The notes beneath the pieces were generated by a model that was not told where the DNA came from, made no database searches, and was given only the letters and a program-made list of their open reading frames with translations. Of a stretch of 16,688 nucleotides of DNA, positions 1 through 7,348 are shown one piece after another. Position 1 is the first letter of the stretch. The number at the start of each line of letters is the position of its first letter. This DNA comes from Rhodospirillaceae bacterium (GTDB taxonomy: Bacteria > Pseudomonadota > Alphaproteobacteria > UBA7985): contig PAFB01000121.1 in NCBI GenBank assembly GCA_002700865.1, positions 1-16,688 on the forward strand, given 5' to 3'. A program made the position numbers and the translations under genes.

Positions 1-1
1 A

Positions 2-358
2 AGTGGTAATGATTATTTCGCCGCTGATGCTGATTTAACGTCGATAAAGACCAATGAGACGTCTTTTGTCATCGAGGGACTGGATGCCGAGGCCATCCAT
101 GCTGCCATCGCTGCTTATGCTGTCGATCAAGAGGGCGGAACGGCGCGGGAGATCGCGGAAATGTCCGGCGTTTACATCATCCGCACACCGACGTTTCGCT
201 TTCCCAACGGTCTGTCGTACTGGATCAATGAAGGCGAAGACGGGGCGGCGAGGGTGAGTGTCTATTCCTGGTCAGTCTATGGAATGCGCGGCTATGGCAT
301 AAACCGACACCATGTGGAGTCGGTTGCCAAGTCCTTGGGTATTAGCCCGGATCTTTAG
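2..358 (+). CDS. DUF1499-like protein, 5'-truncated
   Basis: This reading frame is open from the left edge to a TAG at 356-358, so only the C-terminal 118 residues are visible and the start lies outside the window. The visible part resembles the end of DUF1499 proteins, a family of unknown biochemical function common in Proteobacteria. Matching features are an RTPTFRFPNG segment (a strand around an R-x-x-x-F-P core), then an acidic turn (NEGEDGAA), then VYSWSVYGMRGYGINRHHVE. The last corresponds to the family's usual Y-S-R-S-x-Y-G-x-x-D-x-G-V-N-R-x-R-V ending, although Trp replaces the usual Arg and Arg replaces the usual Asp. An in-frame ATG at 161 would drop half of the visible domain and is unlikely to be the start. 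The gene converges on the minus-strand gene at 376 with only 17 bases between stops. The family call is from recalled pattern, not a search. Confidence 0.6.
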   Translation, partial: SGNDYFAADADLTSIKTNETSFVIEGLDAEAIHAAIAAYAVDQEGGTAREIAEMSGVYIIRTPTFRFPNGLSYWINEGEDGAARVSVYSWSVYGMRGYGINRHHVESVAKSLGISPDL

Positions 359-375
359 GTCTTGAAGCCTGCGAC

Positions 376-1017
376 CTAGTCGAATTGTCCGTGTGGAGCC
401 AAGTATAGCTGGCCATCCAGAGCCCGAACCACAGAGAAACCGTCAGGAACCTCTGTGATCCCGACTGAGGCCGCATCGACTACGTGAGAGCCTTCGGGCG
501 CGATGCCGTAAACCAGGTCAGCGCCTGCTGAACCGCGCGCGGTTGGGTCTTCGACGTAGTAGTACTTCCCCGATGGTGCTCGGTAGAGCCGGACGCCGGG
601 GTTGACCCGGAAGCGTGCCAGCTCGGCCCCAACAACCTCCACCGAACCCGCCGGCAGGCCTTCGGGAACAGGCTTCAGGCCGACGATTTCACCCGAGGTC
701 GGCGCAGGCTCAACCCCAATCAAGCGCCAGCCAGAGCGACGGTTTTGGTAGTCGAGTTGACGGGTTTCCACCGACGTTGTGCCGTATTGCGCCTGATAGG
801 CTGCTGAGGTCGCCGCGAGGTACGGGTCGCGGTCAACCGCATTGCGGATGATATGCGTTTCATAGTTGGTATCGGCCACGCTTCGGCCCAGATGGGACGA
901 GTAAAAGGTCAGATCAGTTTCATTGGAAACCGTGTCTACCAGGTTCTGAGAGACAGCAACGCCAGTAGCGCTGATGCCGACAGCCGCGACTAAAATCGCA
1001 AAGAAATCGTTCTTCAT
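376..1017 (-). CDS. Unrecognised exported or membrane-anchored protein, 213 aa
   Basis: I do not recognise this family. I place the start at the ATG at 1015-1017 because it opens directly on a signal-like N-terminus: MKNDFF, then a hydrophobic run (residues 7-23, AILVAAVGISATGVAVS). The frame extends 15 codons further to a TTG, but those residues are polar (RPVEPKWNER) and would bury the signal. No good Shine-Dalgarno precedes either start. The mature part is about 190 residues, without cysteines or further membrane spans. It has two similar C-terminal segments, YRAPSGKYYYVED and VVRALDGQLYLAPHG, suggestive of short beta hairpins. The N-terminus may be a cleaved signal or an uncleaved anchor. 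The gene lies downstream of sseA on the same strand with about 106 bases between, so it could be the last gene of that unit or have its own promoter. Confidence 0.7.
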   Translation of the reverse strand: MKNDFFAILVAAVGISATGVAVSQNLVDTVSNETDLTFYSSHLGRSVADTNYETHIIRNAVDRDPYLAATSAAYQAQYGTTSVETRQLDYQNRRSGWRLIGVEPAPTSGEIVGLKPVPEGLPAGSVEVVGAELARFRVNPGVRLYRAPSGKYYYVEDPTARGSAGADLVYGIAPEGSHVVDAASVGITEVPDGFSVVRALDGQLYLAPHGQFD

Positions 1018-1123
1018 GGTTGGGATTCGCTCATTCCACTTAGGTTCAACCGGGCGATTCAAGTCGCCGCTTTATTCTGTGAACCTGTGAGGAGCAATTG
1101 GTGTGCCAGCTTTTTTGGGGCCC

Positions 1124-1966
1124 TTAGGCCTCGCCGGTCACAACCTCTGTATTGGAAGATTCCCTACCCCATTCCGACCATGAACCATCATAAACACGGC
1201 TTTTTAGCCCAAGCTCATGCAAACCCAAGCTGAGACCAGCCGCCGTAACGCCAGACCCGCAACTGGTGATTATCGGACTGTCTTTATCAACTTTGGTAAA
1301 GGCGGTTTCCAATTGGGATTTGGACACCAGTTCGCCATTGGCGTCGATCAGCGATGACAGCGGAACGCTGGTTGCGCCCGGCATGTGACCGCTGCGCATG
1401 CCCGCACGCGGTTCTTTATCCACGCCAGTAAACCGTCCTGCCGGTCGAGCGTCAGCGACACAATGCTTCTGGGCCAGAGCGGCGATGACGTCGCTTTGAT
1501 CGGCCAGAAACGCTGAGCGCAAGTCAGCACGGGGGGTGTAGGTGACAGGAACGGCCGCGCGCGGTTCAGCGGCGGTTGCAAAACCCTGCGCTTTCCACTG
1601 AGGCAGGCCACCGTTTAGCACCAGCACGTTTTCGTGGCCAAACATCTGAAAGGTCCACCAGACACGCGGCGCACTGAACAGGTTCTTTTGGTCGTAGACA
1701 ACCACGGTGTCGTCTGTCGAAATCCCCATCGCGCCAACGGCCTTGGCAAAGATTTCTGGGGTTGGGGCGGTATGGGGCAGGTCTGAGGGGGTGCACACGG
1801 CATCGATGTCGAAGAACTGCGCTCCCTCGATGTGCGCCTGAGCAAAAAGCGCCGCTGCGTCCTTGCCTTCGTTGGGCAGATAGAAGGTACCGTCGAGGAG
1901 TTTGATGGACTCACCATCATCCAAACGACGCTTCAACTCAGCAGCAGAAATCAGCGCAGACGCCAT
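1124..1966 (-). CDS. sseA: 3-mercaptopyruvate sulfurtransferase (tandem rhodanese), SseA
   Basis: Two-domain rhodanese of 280 residues, the usual length for this family. It transfers sulfur from 3-mercaptopyruvate to thiol or cyanide acceptors through a cysteine persulfide, normally in the cytoplasm. The N-terminal inactive rhodanese domain spans about residues 5-130 (VVVYDQKNLFSAPRVWW) and the C-terminal catalytic domain about 150-275. The active loop CGSGVTA places the catalytic cysteine at 236. The G-S-G-V-T loop separates mercaptopyruvate sulfurtransferases from thiosulfate sulfurtransferases, whose loop is richer in basic residues. Substrate-carboxylate arginines are plausible in GRFTG (R178) and EPRAGMRSGH (R187). 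The gene starts 6 bases after the cysK stop and its ribosome site (GGGAGG) lies in the last cysK codons, so the two are almost certainly cotranscribed and possibly translationally coupled. I see no T-tailed terminator after its stop. Confidence 0.93.
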   Translation of the reverse strand: MASALISAAELKRRLDDGESIKLLDGTFYLPNEGKDAAALFAQAHIEGAQFFDIDAVCTPSDLPHTAPTPEIFAKAVGAMGISTDDTVVVYDQKNLFSAPRVWWTFQMFGHENVLVLNGGLPQWKAQGFATAAEPRAAVPVTYTPRADLRSAFLADQSDVIAALAQKHCVADARPAGRFTGVDKEPRAGMRSGHMPGATSVPLSSLIDANGELVSKSQLETAFTKVDKDSPIITSCGSGVTAAGLSLGLHELGLKSRVYDGSWSEWGRESSNTEVVTGEA

Positions 1967-1972
1967 GGGCTT

Positions 1973-2995
1973 TTAGCCTCCCATCCAGGGCGGGGTTGGC
2001 AGATTCTTACCACGCAGGAAGTCCGGGTTGTACATTTTTGACGCATAGCGACCGCCGGAATCACAGAGAACCGTCACGATGGTCGAACCCTTGGGCATGT
2101 CCGCCGCCATCTTGATGGCTCCAGCGACATTCAGCGCCGCTGAACCACCGAGAAACATCCCCTCTTCCTGCATCAACTGATAAGCACGGCTCAGCATTTC
2201 TTCGTCCGAGACCCGGTAAGCGAAATCAGGGGAGAAGCCTTCGAGGTTGGCCGTGATGCGACCTTGCCCGATTCCCTCGGTAATCGACCCGCCTTCGGAC
2301 TTGAATTCGCCCTCAGTGTAATAGGCAAACAAAGCCGCGCCAAAGGGGTCTACCAGACCGATCTTTACGTTTGGGTTCGCGGCGCGCAGTGCCAGAGCCA
2401 CACCGCCCAGCGTACCGCCGGACCCGACGGCGCAAATGAAGCCGTCTACTTTGCCGTCCAAATCACGCAGGATTTCCGGCCCGGTGGTGTGTTCGTGGGC
2501 GTCGCGGTTGGCAGTGTTGTCGAACTGGTTGGCCCAGATGGCCATGCCCGGGTTGGCCGCCGCGCGCTCTTCAGCCAGTCGGGCGGACCATTTCACGTAG
2601 TTGTTGGGATCGCGGTAGGGGACCGCTGGCACCAAAATCAACTCCGCCCCCAGTTGGCGCAGCGTGTCCTTCTTTTCCTGGCTTTGAGTCTCCGGCATGA
2701 CAATTGTCGCTTTGTAACCGCGGGCGGCGGCCACGTGGGCGATGCCGATGCCAGTGTTGCCAGCGGTGCCTTCGACGATCGTGGCACCGGGACGCAGTGC
2801 GCTGGATGCTTCAGCGGCCTGAACGATCCCCAGGGCAGCGCGATCCTTCACGGACCCGCCCGGATTCATGAACTCGGCCTTGCCCAAAATCGTACAGCCT
2901 GTTTCCTCAGACGCTTTACGCAATCGGATCAGCGGCGTGTTGCCAATCGCATCCACAAATCCTTCCCGAACTGGCAATTTGAATTCCGCAGTCAT
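1973..2995 (-). CDS. cysK: Cysteine synthase A (O-acetylserine sulfhydrylase), 340-aa type
   Basis: PLP-dependent fold-type II enzyme expected to make L-cysteine from O-acetylserine and sulfide in the cytoplasm. The N-terminal I-G-N-T-P-L-I-R-L signature (17-25) is present. The PLP lysine is K50 in NPGGSVKDRAAL, and the phosphate-binding loop is GSGGTLGG (191-198). The cofactor-pyridine serine is probably S313 in CDSGGRY. The substrate-binding loop reads EGTAGNTGIG (75-84), whereas E. coli CysK has T-S-G-N-T-G. This A-for-S form and the extra length (340 against about 310-320) fit a distinct subgroup that I recall from alphaproteobacteria and fungal mitochondria. Cystathionine beta-synthase-like activity is an alternative. 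The start ATG at 2993-2995 follows GAGAGG at good spacing. The gene heads a cysK-sseA unit diverging from the L,D-transpeptidase gene. A weak upstream promoter reading (TTGCAC, 17 bases, CATATC) is possible but not convincing. Confidence 0.93.
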   Translation of the reverse strand: MTAEFKLPVREGFVDAIGNTPLIRLRKASEETGCTILGKAEFMNPGGSVKDRAALGIVQAAEASSALRPGATIVEGTAGNTGIGIAHVAAARGYKATIVMPETQSQEKKDTLRQLGAELILVPAVPYRDPNNYVKWSARLAEERAAANPGMAIWANQFDNTANRDAHEHTTGPEILRDLDGKVDGFICAVGSGGTLGGVALALRAANPNVKIGLVDPFGAALFAYYTEGEFKSEGGSITEGIGQGRITANLEGFSPDFAYRVSDEEMLSRAYQLMQEEGMFLGGSAALNVAGAIKMAADMPKGSTIVTVLCDSGGRYASKMYNPDFLRGKNLPTPPWMGG

Positions 2996-3389
2996 TCTGG
3001 CCTCTCGCTTGGTCTGGAAAAATCACTCTTGTTGCTCGCCAAGATATGCGGGTGCTGAGCGCGAGGTGCAAGCGGACAGCCAAGAGTATGTCTGACACCA
3101 GCCATCCGTTTGAAGTCCTCAAGGCGCCACATTTCGAATCCAAAGTGCGTTCGTGCATAAAAAATCGTAATACATCCTTAGTTTGAGGTGGTCCGGTAAG
3201 GGCGCGGAGGGGCGGAAGTGCATCTAAAGCGCCACAGAAACAGCGCATTGGACCGCTAAAGCGCAGGAATGTGATCATCTGTGGCGGGTAAGGCTTTGAT
3301 CGCTGTTGAGAAATTCGCAGAATGTCATATTGAACAGCGTCTGTGCGTTTCTTCTTCCTCGGTTTACGTCGTTGTCCGAAAGGGACTCT
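2996..3389. promoter_or_regulatory. Divergent intergenic region, cysK / L,D-transpeptidase
   Basis: This 394-base spacer carries no credible gene on either strand and must hold the promoters of two divergent units. An exact 9-base direct repeat, CTAAAGCGC, occurs at 3224-3232 and 3256-3264, with starts 32 bases apart (about three helical turns). An A/T-rich patch with ATAAAAAATCGTAATACAT lies around 3157-3175. I see no riboswitch-like fold, no tRNA-like cloverleaf and no terminator. A frame over the left part that runs into the cysK start is antisense-like in composition and is not called. Confidence 0.55.
3306..3333 (+). promoter_or_regulatory. Candidate sigma-70 promoter for the L,D-transpeptidase gene
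   Basis: TTGAGA at 3306-3311 and TATTGA at 3328-3333 are separated by 16 bases and resemble -35 and -10 boxes. Transcription would begin near 3340, leaving a 5' leader of about 50 bases before the ATG at 3390. The match is decent but short motifs of this kind occur by chance. Confidence 0.35.
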
Positions 3390-4964
3390 ATGAAAATCAC
3401 AAATAGACGCAGTCTGCCGCTGCGGAACTTTGCTGTCTTCGGATTGCTGAGTTTGGGCTTTGGCCTCGCTGCTTGTGTGATTACCGAAGAAGTCCCTTAT
3501 CAGGGTTCCAACGACAGCATTTCACCCCAAGCCGCTGGGGCCGAAACGGTGCTGATCGCCAATATCGAAGAGGCTCCCACGACCACGGAAGTCGCTTCCA
3601 ACATCTCAATTCCGGAGCACAGCACCACTTACGCCTTGCCGCGTCGGGGAGCCGATACCATTCGGCCCTATCTCTTGGGCGAGTCCCCCATGCCAGCACA
3701 GACCGCCGGCGTCTCTCCCTCGCAACTCAATCAGATTTACACCAAAAATGGCCACCGCCCGATTTGGTACGGTCAGGATGGTTGGTTGCCCGCCGCTCAA
3801 GTGCTGATTTCGCGCTTTGCTGAAGCGAAAATCGACGGTTTGGTTCCGAACGACTATTTGCCAGCCGACCGGGGCTTGCCTGGCGGCAATCTGGACGGCA
3901 TCCAAATTTCGCAATTGGATCTGGAACTGACCGCGGGCCTGCTGCGCTATATCCGTGATGTAAAAGAAGGGCGCTACAACCCGGCGCCTCGGATTAATCC
4001 AGCCGCAGAACTCACCAATGGCCTGTCTGTCGCTGATTTCGCAGGTTGGCTCGATAGCCTTGCGCCGAAAACACGCTTTTATGCAGCGATGAAACAGGCG
4101 GCTCAACGCGATCTTCCCTATCTCTCACCAGCCGAATTCGTGACCTATCGCGTCAATATGGAGCGCCTTCGCTGGGGCGAGCCGTTTTTACCGCGCTCAG
4201 GCCGATGGGTGATGCTTAATGTCGGCGCGGCTGAACTGATGGCGATGGAGGACGATAGCGTAGCCTTTGGCGTCAACGTGGTCGTGGGGCGTGCAACGCG
4301 GCGAACGCCACTGAACAACGACAAGATCACTGGCCTGAAATTCAGTCCCGACTGGACAGCGCCCTATTCGATTGTCGAAAAGGACTTGATTCCTTTGGCG
4401 TTGGAAAAGGGACCAGACTTCCTGAACCAGATGGGTCTCTCCATCTACTCCGGCTCCCGCCGGGTCAGCCCTTTTGATATCGATTTCAACAATATCAATG
4501 TGCGGAACTACACTTGGAAACAGGAATCGGGTCCGCAAAATGTCTTGGGCGGCGTTCGGTTCAATCTGGAAAATTCATCGTCAATTTACATGCACGACAG
4601 TCCTGATGACTCCCTCTTCGAGCTGCCTGAGCGGGCCAAATCGTCGGGGTGCATACGCGTTGGTGCGGCCGAACACTTTGCCTACTGGCTCCTCAACGGT
4701 GACAAGCCGGGCAAATATTCGTTTCAAGAAATCGTTGGGCGAATGGAGCTTGGCGAGATTTCGCACGTTAACCTGAATCAGGACGTGCCTGTACACACCA
4801 TCTATTACAACGCCTGGCCCAGTCATGATGGCGAGCTGGTCATCATGCCCGATATCTATGAGCAGAATACCAGCTTAAGGGCACGTATGGGCTACCCCGC
4901 AGGTCCAACGTCGCTGGCAACCAGCCGTCTGGGTGGCGTTACCAATATCGGTGATATCTTTTGA
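3390..4964 (+). CDS. L,D-transpeptidase, YcbB/LdtD type, predicted lipoprotein
   Basis: Peptidoglycan-crosslinking enzyme expected to form 3-3 (mDap-mDap) crosslinks in the periplasm, 524 residues. I chose the ATG at 3390 because AGGGA lies at the right distance upstream and the product opens on a lipoprotein signal: MKITNRRS, a hydrophobic core, and lipobox LAAC with the lipidated cysteine at residue 29. The TTG 28 codons earlier would bury this signal. Residues about 105-260 match the substrate-binding and scaffold part of YcbB-like enzymes (SQLNQIYTKNGHRPIW, then a helical stretch). The YkuD catalytic domain follows (about 270-440), with H402 in MHDSP and the nucleophile C421 in SSGCIRV, the LdtD form of the H...SxGCxR motif. 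An Asp/Asn/Thr/Pro-rich linker (30-85) tethers it to the membrane. A conserved tail (VPVHTIYYNAW) is also typical. E. coli LdtD has an uncleaved anchor, so lipidation is a notable difference if real. Confidence 0.92.
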   Translation: MKITNRRSLPLRNFAVFGLLSLGFGLAACVITEEVPYQGSNDSISPQAAGAETVLIANIEEAPTTTEVASNISIPEHSTTYALPRRGADTIRPYLLGESPMPAQTAGVSPSQLNQIYTKNGHRPIWYGQDGWLPAAQVLISRFAEAKIDGLVPNDYLPADRGLPGGNLDGIQISQLDLELTAGLLRYIRDVKEGRYNPAPRINPAAELTNGLSVADFAGWLDSLAPKTRFYAAMKQAAQRDLPYLSPAEFVTYRVNMERLRWGEPFLPRSGRWVMLNVGAAELMAMEDDSVAFGVNVVVGRATRRTPLNNDKITGLKFSPDWTAPYSIVEKDLIPLALEKGPDFLNQMGLSIYSGSRRVSPFDIDFNNINVRNYTWKQESGPQNVLGGVRFNLENSSSIYMHDSPDDSLFELPERAKSSGCIRVGAAEHFAYWLLNGDKPGKYSFQEIVGRMELGEISHVNLNQDVPVHTIYYNAWPSHDGELVIMPDIYEQNTSLRARMGYPAGPTSLATSRLGGVTNIGDIF

Positions 4965-5235
4965 TTATGCGCAAGGCTTACGCGTTGCTTAAAATTGTAG
5001 GCGTCTTATGCGAATTACGGGGATAACTCGCCCTTTCTGACCTATTTTTTTGCAACGAATGCGTAAAAAACACCGTATAACCCATTAATCTCCTAGACTT
5101 TTCGAGAATGATTCGAGTAAGTGAGACATTAGTGCCGCTACGACGACTTCGGCGCGCGTGTGGTCCTTGGGGCCACGCTTCTGTCGCATTCGACTCCTAA
5201 GTTGTCGTCGTCCGAAATTCGGGAGAAAACTAGAA
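4965..5235. other. Intergenic spacer and leader of the small lipoprotein gene
   Basis: No gene is supported in these 271 bases. There is a weak imperfect hairpin at about 5009-5030 (GCGA...TCGC, one mismatch) followed 14 bases later by a run of seven T at 5045-5051, which is too loose for a confident terminator. Closer to the next gene, GTGGTCC (5160-5166) pairs with GGGCCAC (5170-5176) around a 3-base loop. CGACGAC (5141-5147) can pair with GTCGTCG (5204-5210) outside it. Together these could fold the 5' leader of the lipoprotein mRNA. Confidence 0.4.
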
Positions 5236-5472
5236 ATGAAGCGTTTTGCTTTGGTAGCTATTGCTGCTCTCACGCTGGGTGCATGCGTTCCATCCGAAGA
5301 AGTCGTTCTGACGAGCGGCGGAATCGGTGTGGGTTCCACAGGCACTGTGATTACAACGGGTACAACCCACGGTCAGGTTTTGACCGGTGCGTCGACCACT
5401 GTTGTTTCCAGTTCCCTGTCGTCTTGTGATGACATCGCGTACTCCAAGACTGGTGAGTACTGCGCAGACTGA
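5236..5472 (+). CDS. Small predicted lipoprotein, 78 aa
   Basis: The ATG at 5236 follows GGGAGA and opens on a classic lipoprotein signal: MKR, hydrophobic core FALVAIAALT, then lipobox LGAC with the lipidated cysteine at residue 17. The frame is open upstream to 5158, but that extension would bury the signal. The mature part is only 62 residues, rich in Gly, Thr, Ser and Val (SGGIGVGSTGTVITTGTT), followed by a C-terminal segment with two cysteines (C64 and C76) that could form a disulfide in the periplasm. I do not recognise a named family; small lipoproteins of this style are common in Rhodobacterales. Residue +2 after the cysteine is Val and no Asp retention signal is present, so outer-membrane sorting is more likely than inner-membrane retention. 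The gene ends 41 bases before a strong terminator, so it is a monocistronic or last gene. Confidence 0.82.
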   Translation: MKRFALVAIAALTLGACVPSEEVVLTSGGIGVGSTGTVITTGTTHGQVLTGASTTVVSSSLSSCDDIAYSKTGEYCAD

Positions 5473-5510
5473 TTTTGACCTGACGGATTTTTAGTCAGAC
5501 CGAAACACTA

Positions 5511-5545
5511 AAAAGCCGCCCCTGGGATCGAGGGGCGGCTTTTTT
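5511..5545 (+). terminator. Rho-independent terminator, probably bidirectional
   Basis: An 11-base perfect stem, AAGCCGCCCCT (5513-5523) pairing with AGGGGCGGCTT (5531-5541) around a 7-base loop, is followed by a T run on the plus strand and preceded by a run of A (5510-5514). It therefore also reads as a stem plus U-tract on the minus strand. It sits between the converging small lipoprotein gene and the first mttB-like gene and can end both. Confidence 0.88.
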
Positions 5546-5589
5546 GTTATTGGGTCGTGGCACGGTGCCGAAAAGTGCGCTGCCGACGG

Positions 5590-7194
5590 TCAGATATAGA
5601 GGTCTTTCAGCTCTTCTTTACGCTTGATCATGAAGGCCTCCAGTGCTTCCAACCGATCGGCTGGCATGGCCGGCTCTTCGTACTCGCGCAGCTTCCGTTG
5701 CCATATGTCGGTACAGCGCTCCGTCGCGGTCCTGCCACCGGCATCCAGCCAGTTTTCATGGTTGGTCAGGTCTGACACCAGCGGCTTATAGAACGCGCTG
5801 TCGAACTTCGCGAGGGTATGGGCCTCGCCGAAATAGTGCCCGCCCGGCGGAACGCCTGCGACGGCTTCTAGCGCGAGGGCTTCGGCGTTGACGGCGACGG
5901 GTGAGCATGTCTCAACCATCTCCTGCGCCATTTCGACGTCTAGAATGACCTTTTCGTAAGATGCTTGCAGGCCCCCTTCGAGCCAACCGGCCCCATGGTA
6001 AATCAGATGAGCACCACCCAGCGCGCAGGCCCATAGCGCATTCATGGACTCATAGGCGGCCTGAGCATCGCAAATGTTGGACGCACAGGCGTTTGAAGCG
6101 CGATAGGGCAGGGCGTACCGCCGCGCCAACTGTCCCGCAATCATCGTCGCCTGTACATGCTCGGGCGTACCAAAGGCGGGCGCGCCCGACTGCAGATCAA
6201 CGTTGGAGATGTAGGACCCATAAAGCACGGGGGAGCCAGGATTGATCAACTGGGTAAGCACAATACAGGCCAGCGCCTCGGCGTTGGACTGAGCAACCGC
6301 GGCGGGTACGGAAATCGGTGCCATTGCGCCCATGAGGCAAAACGGCGTGATCGACACGGCCTGCCCCCACGTGGCCATAGCCCGCAGGCCGTCGGTCATG
6401 GCACCATCGACCTTGCGCGGAGAATTGACCGAAATCACGGTTGCAATTGACGGATCTTCGCGCAGCTCTTCACGGGTCATTCCCCGCGAAATGGCCATCA
6501 TGTCGATAGCATCCAACGCCCTTTCTTCACCGATTGCGGAGGCGTGAAACGAGCGATCGGTGTATCGGAGGTTGGCGTAGTAAGTGTCGAGGTGACGCGT
6601 GTTTGCGGGTAACTCCATGGGTGCAACGGGCTGGTTGCCTACTGCATGAATGACGTCAAAGGACTGCGCCAGCTTGACCAGATCAACATAATCCGTCATT
6701 CCGCCCGACCGGCGACCCTTGATCTCGTCATGGACAGAAGGTGGCCCGGCGACGAGGGTAAAGTTCATGAAGTTCTCACCCAGACGCAGCTTGCGTTCAG
6801 GATTACGCGGGGTCAGCTCAAAATAGGACGGGCACGTGACCAGAGCGGCTTCAACCATATCCCGGCCCAGCCGCACGCGGCCAGTTTCATCATCCGCCAG
6901 CCCACCAGCGCGCACAAAGGTGTCGCGTGCGTCTTGGGCCATGAACTCAATGCCGAAATTTTCGAGAATGTGGAGTGAGGCGTCATGGATTTGTTCCAGC
7001 GCTTCGGCGGATACGATATCCAGACCGCCAACCGTGTTTCTACGGGGTTTTGTGTAGGCTCGGCCCGCTGTGGCGAGGGCCTTTTTTGCCTGTGCAGCGC
7101 GGGCGGATCGACCACCGGACCGGGCTGTGCGTCTATTGGATGAGGAAGGTTCAGCATCCGATTTTGCGCCCGATTGAGCGCTGGCGGCAGACAT
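5590..7194 (-). CDS. MttB-superfamily corrinoid-dependent methyltransferase (non-pyrrolysine), copy 1
   Basis: Protein of 534 residues in the trimethylamine methyltransferase (MttB) superfamily, a TIM-barrel enzyme that moves a methyl group from an N-methylated amine to a cobalamin-bearing corrinoid protein. The frame has no internal TAG, so it belongs to the large non-pyrrolysine group; characterised members demethylate quaternary amines such as glycine betaine, proline betaine or carnitine. Family segments seen are LTPRNPERKLRLGE (127-140), ISVNSPRKVDG (255-264), SGAPAFGTPEH (336-346), HGAGWLEGGL (400-409) and PPGGHYFG (449-456). I set the start at the ATG at 7192-7194 because AAAGGAAA lies about 6 bases upstream; the frame runs 66 codons further but without a better site. 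Residues 1-52 form a Ser/Arg/Lys/Ala-rich tail absent from the catalytic fold. It lies downstream of, and close to, a paralogue on the same strand. The true substrate is unknown, and trimethylamine itself is unlikely without pyrrolysine. Confidence 0.85.
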   Translation of the reverse strand: MSAASAQSGAKSDAEPSSSNRRTARSGGRSARAAQAKKALATAGRAYTKPRRNTVGGLDIVSAEALEQIHDASLHILENFGIEFMAQDARDTFVRAGGLADDETGRVRLGRDMVEAALVTCPSYFELTPRNPERKLRLGENFMNFTLVAGPPSVHDEIKGRRSGGMTDYVDLVKLAQSFDVIHAVGNQPVAPMELPANTRHLDTYYANLRYTDRSFHASAIGEERALDAIDMMAISRGMTREELREDPSIATVISVNSPRKVDGAMTDGLRAMATWGQAVSITPFCLMGAMAPISVPAAVAQSNAEALACIVLTQLINPGSPVLYGSYISNVDLQSGAPAFGTPEHVQATMIAGQLARRYALPYRASNACASNICDAQAAYESMNALWACALGGAHLIYHGAGWLEGGLQASYEKVILDVEMAQEMVETCSPVAVNAEALALEAVAGVPPGGHYFGEAHTLAKFDSAFYKPLVSDLTNHENWLDAGGRTATERCTDIWQRKLREYEEPAMPADRLEALEAFMIKRKEELKDLYI

Positions 7195-7348
7195 GGGATT
7201 TCCTTTCGATGCAGAAAAGCGTTCAGGGTGGATGCCCATAACGCTAGCGGCTCGATGAGGTAAAATGTAGGCAGGTGCGACAAAAGCTACGGCCTTTGCG
7301 CCTTTCCTGAATAAAAAGTCCCGGTTTGCGCGCCAGCCAAAGGGCGAC
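7195..7348 (-). other. 154-base spacer between the two mttB-like genes
   Basis: This spacer separates the tandem methyltransferase genes. It carries the AAAGGAAA ribosome site of copy 1 but no T-tailed hairpin and no convincing promoter. Cotranscription from the upstream gene is likely, although the length leaves room for an internal promoter or mRNA processing site. The copy-1 frame happens to stay open through it. Confidence 0.4.

Noticed and set aside
2264..3058. A 264-codon plus-strand frame antisense to cysK
   Set aside because: It lies opposite a strongly supported enzyme gene and has antisense-type composition.
2916..3278. A 120-codon minus-strand frame overlapping the cysK start and the upstream spacer
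   Set aside because: It overlaps the cysK N-terminus in another frame, would occupy the promoter region, and shows no family motif.
5009..5051. Possible terminator after the L,D-transpeptidase gene
   Set aside because: The stem is short with a mismatch and the T run is 14 bases away, so it does not meet the usual form.
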